A model generated the notes under the pieces. That model ran no database searches and was not told the DNA's origin. It worked only from the letters and a program-made list of their open reading frames with translations. Shown piece after piece: positions 24,972 to 30,800 of a stretch of DNA of 64,000 nucleotides; the first letter of the stretch is position 1, and the number at the start of each line of letters is the position of its first letter. The stretch is from positions 248,001 to 312,000 of the forward strand of contig NZ_JAELVM010000002.1 of NCBI RefSeq assembly GCF_016745235.1. Direction: 5' to 3'. Source of the DNA: Chryseobacterium endalhagicum. Its GTDB lineage: Bacteria > Bacteroidota > Bacteroidia > Flavobacteriales > Weeksellaceae. Both the position numbers and the translations under genes were made by a program.

Positions 24972-26644
24972 TTCCCTTTCATAAATTCGAAATACGCCTT
25001 CTGAACATCTGCACTGTTTTTCCCGTAGGTATTGACTTCCAGGATTTTCGGCTGCAGATCAGGCTTGAAGAAATTCTCTAAAACCCTGTCCAGCGTAGGT
25101 TCGTCTTCCACTTTGATGTAGGAGAATCCGAAATGTTTCGCCAGGTGCTCAGCATGCTTGCGGTGTTTCGTAGCAATAAATTCATCTAATGTATTTGGAT
25201 TGGCATTTCCCGGTCCCGGAATAATTTTGAAGATATTTCCTTCCCCGTTATTGAAAATAATAATCCTTACAAATGGAGGAATATACTGATTCCAAAGCCC
25301 GTTGATGTCATAAAAGAAACTAAGATCTCCTGTAATCACAAGGGTAGGATTCGCATTTTTAATAGCAAAGCCCATGGCTGTGGAGGTTGAGCCGTCTATC
25401 CCGCTCGTTCCCCTGTTGCAGTACATTCTTCTTTTTCCGAAATCAAACAGCTGCGCATATCTGATCGCGGAAGAATTACTGAAATGAATATTATAGTTTT
25501 CAGGAATAGTCTGAGAAGCTTTATTGAAGAAATAAAAATCTGAAAACTCAGCTTTGTTCAGGAAAAGCTCATGTCTTGCATCTTTTTTGTCCCTTAAAAC
25601 ATCCCAGAGGTTAAAATAAGGTCTTGGTTCAAGATTGATGAATTTCAACAATTTGGAAAAGAACACTTCCGGTTTTACCTCGATTTTTTCGGTCAGCGAG
25701 AAATACGTATCCGGCTGCCAGACTTCATCCAGATGCCAGTGCTGTTTCGGGCGGGCACTTCTTAAGAACTGTTTTACTTTTTTGGAAACTACATTCTGAC
25801 CAACAGTAATCAAAAGATCCGGAGCATAAGTTTTATAGTCTTCTTCCGTGAAATTAAAGATATAACGGTCGATATGTCTGAAAAACTTCTCATGATAAAG
25901 ATTGGAATTGGCCTCGCTCAGTACCACAACAGAGTGGTTCTTCACAAGCTGGGTCAGCTGGTTTTCCAACTCCGGGCTGTAATCCCTTGTTCCTACCAAA
26001 AGCATGATCCTCTGAGACGTATGCCAATCAGCGATCAGATTGGAAGGAAGCTCATACTCCTTATGCCTGATGGTTTTTTCAACCGTAGGGAAAGAAGGAA
26101 GTTCAGAAACCAACTCGTACAATGGTTCTTCCAGGGGAATATTGATATGAACAGGCCCCTGTTTTTCAAAGCAGAGCTCAATCGCTTTTTTAATAATGTC
26201 AAAATTAATGTCTTCCGCATTTTCTTTGCTGTCTTCCAAAAGCTGGAAGTCACCGTAAGAATGCTGGTGAAAAATATCCTTCTGCCTGATCGTCTGTCCG
26301 TCGAAAATATCTACGAAATCCGTAGGCCTATCGGCGGTAAGAATCAAAAGCGGAACATTCTGGTAAAAAGCTTCGGTTACCGCCGGGTAATAATTAGCCA
26401 CAGCAGAACCGCTGGTACACGTAATGGCAACAGGTTTCTTCTCGCTTTTCGCCATTCCTATTCCTACAAAAGCAGCGCTTCTTTCGTCAACAATACTGTA
26501 ACAGTTGAAGGTATCAATTTCCGACAAATGAATAGCCAGAGGAGCATTTCTTGATCCCGGGGAAATGATAACATCTGAAATTCCGTACTGCTGAAGAAGG
26601 TGGGCAAGTATCTGAATACTTCGCTTAGAAGAATATTTTTTCAT
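24968..26644 (-). CDS. menD: 2-succinyl-5-enolpyruvyl-6-hydroxy-3-cyclohexene-1-carboxylate synthase
   Basis: 558 residues. ThDP-enzyme motifs: ISPGSRNAPLAIHL, VDERSAAFVGIGMA (activating Glu), TCTSGSAVANYYPAVTEA, TADRP; in the C-terminal half NRGTSGIDGSTSTAMGFA and the cofactor motif ITGDLSFFYDINGLWN. MenD adds succinic semialdehyde from 2-oxoglutarate to isochorismate in menaquinone synthesis. No other men gene is in the window. The -7 box ends 4 bp before the ATG, so the mRNA is predicted leaderless. Confidence 0.96.
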   Translation of the reverse strand: MKKYSSKRSIQILAHLLQQYGISDVIISPGSRNAPLAIHLSEIDTFNCYSIVDERSAAFVGIGMAKSEKKPVAITCTSGSAVANYYPAVTEAFYQNVPLLILTADRPTDFVDIFDGQTIRQKDIFHQHSYGDFQLLEDSKENAEDINFDIIKKAIELCFEKQGPVHINIPLEEPLYELVSELPSFPTVEKTIRHKEYELPSNLIADWHTSQRIMLLVGTRDYSPELENQLTQLVKNHSVVVLSEANSNLYHEKFFRHIDRYIFNFTEEDYKTYAPDLLITVGQNVVSKKVKQFLRSARPKQHWHLDEVWQPDTYFSLTEKIEVKPEVFFSKLLKFINLEPRPYFNLWDVLRDKKDARHELFLNKAEFSDFYFFNKASQTIPENYNIHFSNSSAIRYAQLFDFGKRRMYCNRGTSGIDGSTSTAMGFAIKNANPTLVITGDLSFFYDINGLWNQYIPPFVRIIIFNNGEGNIFKIIPGPGNANPNTLDEFIATKHRKHAEHLAKHFGFSYIKVEDEPTLDRVLENFFKPDLQPKILEVNTYGKNSADVQKAYFEFMKGN

Positions 26645-26648
26645 ATGG

Positions 26649-26708
26649 CAAATTTAACTGATAAATACTTATTTTAGAATCATTTCATTTAAAAAAAATG
26701 TAATTTTG
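26649..26708. promoter_or_regulatory. Divergent promoters (menD / oxygenase)
   Basis: Minus strand TAAATTTG at 26649-26656 serves menD; plus strand TAATTTTG at 26701-26708 serves the oxygenase gene, 20 bp before its ATG. Both fit TAnnTTTG. Confidence 0.6.
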
Positions 26709-26728
26709 TATTTCGTAAATTTCTAATA

Positions 26729-27679
26729 ATGGATAAAATACCTAGTGTAGACCTGCGTGATTTCCTTTCGGACAACCCGGAACGCAAACAGAAATTTGTA
26801 AATGAAATCGGAAAAGCTTATGAAGAAATTGGTTTTGTAGCCTTAAAAGGCCATTTTCTTGATGACAAACTAGTAGACGAACTCTATGGAGAGGTTAAAA
26901 ACTTTTTTGACCAGCCAGTAGAAACCAAACAGAAGTATGAAATTCCCGGAATCGGCGGCCAGAGAGGCTACGTAGGATTCGGAAAAGAAACGGCAAAAGG
27001 TTTCAAAAAAGGAGATTTAAAAGAATTTTGGCATTTCGGACAGTATGTCTCTGATGACTCAAAATACAAATCCGAGTATCCTGACAACGTGATCGTGGAT
27101 GAACTTCCAAAGTTCAACGAAGTAGGTAAAGAAGCCTATCAGATGCTTGAAAAAACAGGCCAGTATGTATTAAGAGCTTTGGCTATATATCTTGGTCTGG
27201 ATGAGTATTATTTTGACAACAAAATTGCGGAAGGAAACTCTATCCTGAGACCTATCCACTACCCGCCAATCACTCAGGAACCGGATGACGCTGTAAGAGC
27301 CGCTGCTCATGGGGACATCAACCTTATTACCCTTTTAATGGGATCTCAGGGGAAAGGTCTTCAGGTTCAGAATCACAACGGAGACTGGATTGATGCTATT
27401 GCTGAGCCGGATGAATTGATGATCAACGTTGGGGATATGCTTTCAAGACATACCAACAACAAACTGAAATCTACGATTCACAGAGTGGTAAATCCGCCTA
27501 GAGAATTATGGGGAACTTCAAGATACTCTATCCCGTTCTTTATGCACCCGGTGAGCGAAATGTCACTGAATGCTCTTGAAAACTGTGTAGATGAAAACAA
27601 TCCGAAACTGTATGAAGATACTACTGCGGGAGAATTCCTGCACGAAAGACTGATCGAATTAGGATTGATCAAAAAATAG
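26729..27679 (+). CDS. Isopenicillin N synthase-like 2OG-Fe(II) oxygenase
   Basis: 316 residues. The N-terminal DIOX_N region (IPSVDLRDFL, GKAYEEIGFVALKGH) is followed by the 2OG-FeII_Oxy core with the iron ligands H-x-D in AAHGDINLITLLMG and the distal His in KLKSTIHRVVNPP. The RxS motif for the 2-oxoglutarate carboxylate is RYSIPFF. Bacterial relatives act on diverse small molecules; the substrate is not indicated by neighbours. Single-gene transcript: own promoter and a terminator-like inverted repeat after the stop. Confidence 0.88.
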   Translation: MDKIPSVDLRDFLSDNPERKQKFVNEIGKAYEEIGFVALKGHFLDDKLVDELYGEVKNFFDQPVETKQKYEIPGIGGQRGYVGFGKETAKGFKKGDLKEFWHFGQYVSDDSKYKSEYPDNVIVDELPKFNEVGKEAYQMLEKTGQYVLRALAIYLGLDEYYFDNKIAEGNSILRPIHYPPITQEPDDAVRAAAHGDINLITLLMGSQGKGLQVQNHNGDWIDAIAEPDELMINVGDMLSRHTNNKLKSTIHRVVNPPRELWGTSRYSIPFFMHPVSEMSLNALENCVDENNPKLYEDTTAGEFLHERLIELGLIKK

Positions 27680-27686
27680 TATAAGA

Positions 27687-27755
27687 AAGTCAATAATTGC
27701 TCTGTATTCCGGTGATCAGTTCATGCTGTCCCTTTCAGAACAATTATTGACTTTT
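27687..27755 (+). terminator. Long-loop inverted repeat, probable terminator
   Basis: AAGTCAATAATTG (27687-27699) pairs perfectly with CAATTATTGACTT (27741-27753) across a 41-nt loop and is followed by TTATTTTC. It separates the oxygenase from the convergent peptide gene. Confidence 0.6.
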
Positions 27756-27774
27756 ATTTTCTTATTAAACCTGT

Positions 27775-28044
27775 TTATCCTGTAATACAGTAAAATTCAG
27801 GACAAGGGGTCGTTTGTGTAAAAGTTCCCCATGGGCAGATACAGGTATAAGTGTCTCCACCACCCGTTCCACCACCTCCGCCGGTTCCCGGATCTATATA
27901 CGGTACACATCTTCCTCCTGAACAGATATGCCCGGCTGAACAGCCTCCTGTTCCCGGTCCTTCACCTTCAAAACAGAAAGCAGGAAGGTCTCCTGCAGCA
28001 ATTCTTTTTTTGTCTTCTCTGGAAAGTCTTTTTAAATTTTTCAT
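27775..28044 (-). CDS. Leader-type Cys/Gly-rich peptide (bacteriocin-like precursor) B1
   Basis: 89 codons. Leader MKNLKRLSREDKKRIAAGD resembles the MKNL..KL leaders of the other peptides but ends AAGD instead of GG. The core has eight Cys: LPAFCFEGEGP, GGCSAGHICSGGRC, a Gly/Thr linker (GTGGGGGTGGG), then TCICPWGT..PCPEFYC. It carries the same 5' leader element (28067-28087) as peptides A1 and A2. Cleavage site and function are unknown. Transcribed opposite to the following two peptide genes. Confidence 0.75.
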   Translation of the reverse strand: MKNLKRLSREDKKRIAAGDLPAFCFEGEGPGTGGCSAGHICSGGRCVPYIDPGTGGGGGTGGGDTYTCICPWGTFTQTTPCPEFYCITG

Positions 28045-28066
28045 GGTTTTTTGTTTTTGGTCATTT

Positions 28067-28087
28067 CCTACTCTGTAAGCTTTTCGG
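28067..28087 (-). promoter_or_regulatory. Conserved 5' leader element of GG-peptide genes, copy 3
   Basis: Minus strand reads CGAAAAGCTTACAGAGTAGG, 17 of 20 bases or more in common with the copies at 3634 and 3992, although the sequences around it are otherwise unlike those. Confidence 0.7.
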
Positions 28088-28237
28088 ATCCCGCTTGTTT
28101 GATCTAAAATTAATTATTTTTCGTTAATAACCAAACACTTACCTTATTTTATTCACTACTGAATGAAATTTAAAGACAGTGATTCAGAATTAATTGCAAA
28201 ACCTACCACATTTTATTTAAGTTAATAATATTTTAAT

Positions 28238-28245
28238 TATATTTG
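28238..28245 (+). promoter_or_regulatory. -7 box of peptide B2 gene
   Basis: TATATTTG, 30 bp before the ATG at 28276. Confidence 0.6.
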
Positions 28246-28275
28246 ATTTACTATCAAATTTTTAATTAAAACAAT

Positions 28276-28437
28276 ATGAAAAATTTAAAAAAACTAAACA
28301 AAGGCCAGTTAAAGAACATTTCCGGAGGAGGAGCCATTAAACTTCCAGAACCAGATTTCTGCATGTATTACTGCGATGGGCTTGTGGTTTGCGCAGCCTG
28401 CAGCGATGATTTCAAATGTCCGGACAATACCATGTAA
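28276..28437 (+). CDS. GG-leader Cys-rich peptide (bacteriocin-like precursor) B2
   Basis: 53 codons. Leader MKNLKKLNKGQLKNISGGG, then core AIKLPEPDFCMYYCDG..CAACSDDFKCPDNTM with five Cys. The pattern C-x3-C-DG-x4-C-x2-C-x4-KCPD is shared in outline with B3 (28573-28743), so these two are paralogues and a subfamily distinct from A1/A2. Own -7 box and terminator. Too short for usual gene-finders; the leader, the terminator and the paralogue support it. No exporter or maturase adjacent. Confidence 0.8.
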   Translation: MKNLKKLNKGQLKNISGGGAIKLPEPDFCMYYCDGLVVCAACSDDFKCPDNTM

Positions 28438-28461
28438 GATTGAATCCGAACTTATAAGAAA

Positions 28462-28490
28462 AAACCGTTCCTTGTGGAGCGGTTTTTTGT
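28462..28490 (+). terminator. Terminator of peptide B2 gene
   Basis: AACCGTTCC-TTGT-GGAGCGGTT stem with one mismatch, followed by TTTTGTTTTT. Confidence 0.8.
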
Positions 28491-28572
28491 TTTTCAGTAT
28501 TTAAAATAAAACACTCATAAACACATACTTAAGTATTTTTCCATATCTTTATTTAAATCCAAAATCAACGAT

Positions 28573-28743
28573 ATGAAAAATTTACAAAAATTAAGTAAAG
28601 ACAAACTGAAAACAATTTCCGGAGGCATTAGTTATCCATTCCCTGGAGATTGCTTTTATGTATGCAGTGACGGAATTCAGTATAAAGCACTATGCAGACA
28701 AGAATTCATTTGTCCGGATGGTGAGCAGCCTATTATTTACTAG
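28573..28743 (+). CDS. GG-leader Cys-rich peptide (bacteriocin-like precursor) B3
   Basis: 56 codons. Leader MKNLQKLSKDKLKTISGG, core ISYPFPGDCFYVCSDG..ALCRQEFICPDGEQPIIY with four Cys. Matches B2 in C-x3-C, the DG that follows, a later C and the final (K/I)CPD. A weak -7 box TATCTTTA lies at 28544-28551, and a terminator follows directly. Function unknown; export after GG cleavage is inferred from the leader only. Confidence 0.8.
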   Translation: MKNLQKLSKDKLKTISGGISYPFPGDCFYVCSDGIQYKALCRQEFICPDGEQPIIY

Positions 28744-28751
28744 AACAAAAA

Positions 28752-28776
28752 CCGCTTCTTTGGAGCGGCTTTTTTC
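28752..28776 (+). terminator. Terminator of peptide B3 gene
   Basis: CCGCT-TCTTTGG-AGCGG stem followed by CTTTTTTC. Confidence 0.78.
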
Positions 28777-28790
28777 TTTTATCAAGGTTT

Positions 28791-28839
28791 GGCTAAAGCC
28801 GTTGGAATTTTGTTTTTTATAGAATGGGCTAAAGCCCAT
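28791..28839. repeat. GGCTAAAGCC dyad pair (REP-like)
   Basis: GGCTAAAGCC at 28791-28800 and the longer palindrome ATGGGCTAAAGCCCAT at 28824-28839 share the same core. They lie between the peptide B3 terminator and the convergent radical SAM gene. GGCTAAAGCC-cored elements are, to my knowledge, common intergenic repeats in Chryseobacterium; no transposase accompanies them here. Confidence 0.5.
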
Positions 28840-28860
28840 CCCTATTGAATTTCAGGAAGA

Positions 28861-29907
28861 TCAATCAAACAGTCTCAGCTGCTGATCTTTAGTTCCTGTA
28901 AAATTAGCCGTGGAAAGTTTGGGAAATTCTCTTCCGTCAAAAAACTTCTTTCTGCCGATCTTAAATGTATTATGGATCATTTCGGCAATATTCCCTTCTC
29001 CCCTCTGTCTTTCAAAATATCTTTTATCACCCAGTTTTCCTCCGCGCATGGAGCGGATCAGATTCAGAACCTTCTGGGCTCTGTCAGGAAAATGAGCCTC
29101 GATCCAATTGACAAAGACAGGTTCTACCGTATCATTCAGTCTGACCAAAGTATACCCAAAGCTCAGTGCTCCGGCATCTGAAATAGCTTTTAAAATCGTC
29201 AGCGGTTCATCACTGTTCAGTCCCGGAATTATTGGTGCCACCATAACATGGACAGGGATTTTGTTTTCTGTGAGAACTTCTATGGCCTTTAGCTTATTGG
29301 GTGCTGAACTGGTCCGCGGCTCCATTTTTCTTCTCAGTTCCTCATTGATGGTAGGAATACTTAAAGATACCGAAACAAGATTCTGCTCTGCCATCGGTTT
29401 CAGAAGATCAAGATCTCTGAGAACCAGTGCATTTTTTGTCAGAATATTGACAGGATGTCTGTAGTCCAGGCATACCTGAAGAAGTTTTCTGGTTATCTCA
29501 AACTGTCTTTCCGCAGGCTGGTAGCAGTCTGTGTTCCCGGACAGCAGAATCGGAGCGGGACGGTAGCCTCTTTTCTGAAAAAATTTCTCCAACAGTTCAG
29601 GGGCATTTTTTTTGACCATGATCTTTCTTTCAAAATCAATTCCGGCACTGTAGCCCCAATATTCATGGGTAGGTCTTGCAAAGCAGTAGGAACATCCGTG
29701 TTCACAACCCTGGTACGGATTCATGGAATATTCCATCGGGAGATCTTCGCTTTTCACCTGATTCACAATGGTTTTCGGAAAAACTTCTGTGAAAGATGTT
29801 TTTACTGTTTCGAAATCTTCATCATCAGGCTCATAGGTATACCTGTCGAAACGGTTGATCACGTTCCGCTGCGCTCCCTGTCCTTTTATGAAATTTTCGT
29901 TCTGCAT
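28861..29907 (-). CDS. PA0069 family radical SAM protein (SplB-like)
   Basis: 348 residues. The cluster motif is MNPYQGCEHGCSYCFARPTHEYWG (CxxxCxxC, about residues 68-75), with SGNTDCYQPAE and ILTKNALVLRDLDLL typical of this SplB-related family (PA0069/Rv2578c type). The reaction is unknown. No SPASM domain and no RRE are visible, so despite lying next to the peptide genes it is not an obvious peptide-modifying enzyme. Own transcription unit, convergent with peptide B3. Confidence 0.88.
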   Translation of the reverse strand: MQNENFIKGQGAQRNVINRFDRYTYEPDDEDFETVKTSFTEVFPKTIVNQVKSEDLPMEYSMNPYQGCEHGCSYCFARPTHEYWGYSAGIDFERKIMVKKNAPELLEKFFQKRGYRPAPILLSGNTDCYQPAERQFEITRKLLQVCLDYRHPVNILTKNALVLRDLDLLKPMAEQNLVSVSLSIPTINEELRRKMEPRTSSAPNKLKAIEVLTENKIPVHVMVAPIIPGLNSDEPLTILKAISDAGALSFGYTLVRLNDTVEPVFVNWIEAHFPDRAQKVLNLIRSMRGGKLGDKRYFERQRGEGNIAEMIHNTFKIGRKKFFDGREFPKLSTANFTGTKDQQLRLFD

Positions 29908-29973
29908 TGTGATGTAAAATTAGACTGGATTTTCTATAAAATAATGCGTTTTAACACTAAGTTATCCACAAAA

Positions 29974-30002
29974 AAATCCGGCCCTGTAACAGAGCCGGAT
30001 TT
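29974..30002 (-). terminator. Terminator of small membrane protein gene
   Basis: AAATCCGGC, 11-nt loop, GCCGGATTT, with an A run on the plus strand giving a U tract on the minus transcript. Confidence 0.8.
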
Positions 30003-30027
30003 CAACATAATTAAATATATCTTTTTA

Positions 30028-30222
30028 CTACTTCAGCGCATAAAATTCCACTCCGTGATACTCATCGTCATGATTTTTCTCATCGAAGTGTCTGTGATAA
30101 TCCGAATAGGTATCACTATATTTTTTATCTTTTTTAGTCAATATTTTTTTAATTCCAATAAAACCTAATACTGCCAAAAGACCAACACCTCCTGCCAGTA
30201 AAACGCCAACTTCTTTTTTCAT
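30028..30222 (-). CDS. Small single-span membrane protein, hypothetical
   Basis: 64 residues. One membrane span (VGVLLAGGVGLLAVLGFIGI, residues 5-24) followed by KKILTKKDKK and an acidic/aromatic/His tail (SDYHRHFDEKNHDDEYH). Positive-inside rule puts the tail in the cytoplasm. I do not recognise a family. The terminator just downstream supports a real gene. Confidence 0.6.
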   Translation of the reverse strand: MKKEVGVLLAGGVGLLAVLGFIGIKKILTKKDKKYSDTYSDYHRHFDEKNHDDEYHGVEFYALK

Positions 30223-30394
30223 ATTTTTTCCGATTTATACGGTAGCTATTGCAAAAAGTATACCTATTTAAAGATTCCGAATTATAATTTTTGTTAACAT
30301 TCAACTTTATTTCCATGAATAATACAATGCCATTTTTTATTATATTTAAAAGACCAATGGTTTAATTATTGTACTTAACTTAAAAAATAATATT

Positions 30395-30745
30395 ATGGAT
30401 AATTCAGATTATACAGACAGAATGACCACCCTGAGCCAGGTTATGAAAACCTTATCAGAAAGAGGAATACATAGGGAATTCAGAATGAATGAAGCCTGCG
30501 AGATGAAGTTTGAAAATTCCGAAAAAGTATATCAGCCTTCCGAGCTTACTATTTTGAAGACCTATCGTTTTGAGGGCGACAGCAACCCGGATGACAATGC
30601 CGTCTTGTATGTGGTAAAAGATAATGCCGGAAACCGCGGAATGATCATTGATTCCTATGGGGCAGACAGTAATTATCCCGGTGAAAAATTTGATGAATTT
30701 TTAAGAGATATCCCTGTACAGGAAAGCGAAGAATTCAATTTCTAG
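30395..30745 (+). CDS. Small conserved protein (often labelled phosphoribosylpyrophosphate synthetase)
   Basis: 116 residues, soluble and acidic. The pattern MTTLSQVMKTLSERGIHREFRM..L.ILKTYRFEGDSNPDDNAVLYVVKDNAGNRGMIIDSYGAD matches a Bacteroidota family of about 100 residues that carries an unsupported PRPP-synthetase label in databases. No PRPP-binding loop is present, so that label should not be trusted. Function unknown. Confidence 0.7.
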   Translation: MDNSDYTDRMTTLSQVMKTLSERGIHREFRMNEACEMKFENSEKVYQPSELTILKTYRFEGDSNPDDNAVLYVVKDNAGNRGMIIDSYGADSNYPGEKFDEFLRDIPVQESEEFNF

Positions 30746-30774
30746 CCTTCCCCTCATTCAGGAACTTTATATAG

Positions 30775-30800
30775 ATCCCGGAGCTATTCTGTTCCGGGAT
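30775..30800 (+). terminator. Terminator overlapping the end of the AsmA-like gene
   Basis: ATCCCGGA, 10-nt loop, TCCGGGAT then TTTCTTTTTT. It terminates the plus-strand small gene; its stem contains the stop codon of the convergent AsmA-like gene (30784). Confidence 0.75.

Noticed and set aside
26729..27679. Beta-lactam (isopenicillin N) synthesis
   Set aside because: Only the fold family matches; no NRPS (ACV synthetase) or other beta-lactam genes are near.
28861..29907. Radical SAM protein as maturase of the neighbouring peptides
   Set aside because: It belongs to the PA0069/SplB-like family found widely without precursors, lacks SPASM-type extra clusters, and is on its own convergent transcript.
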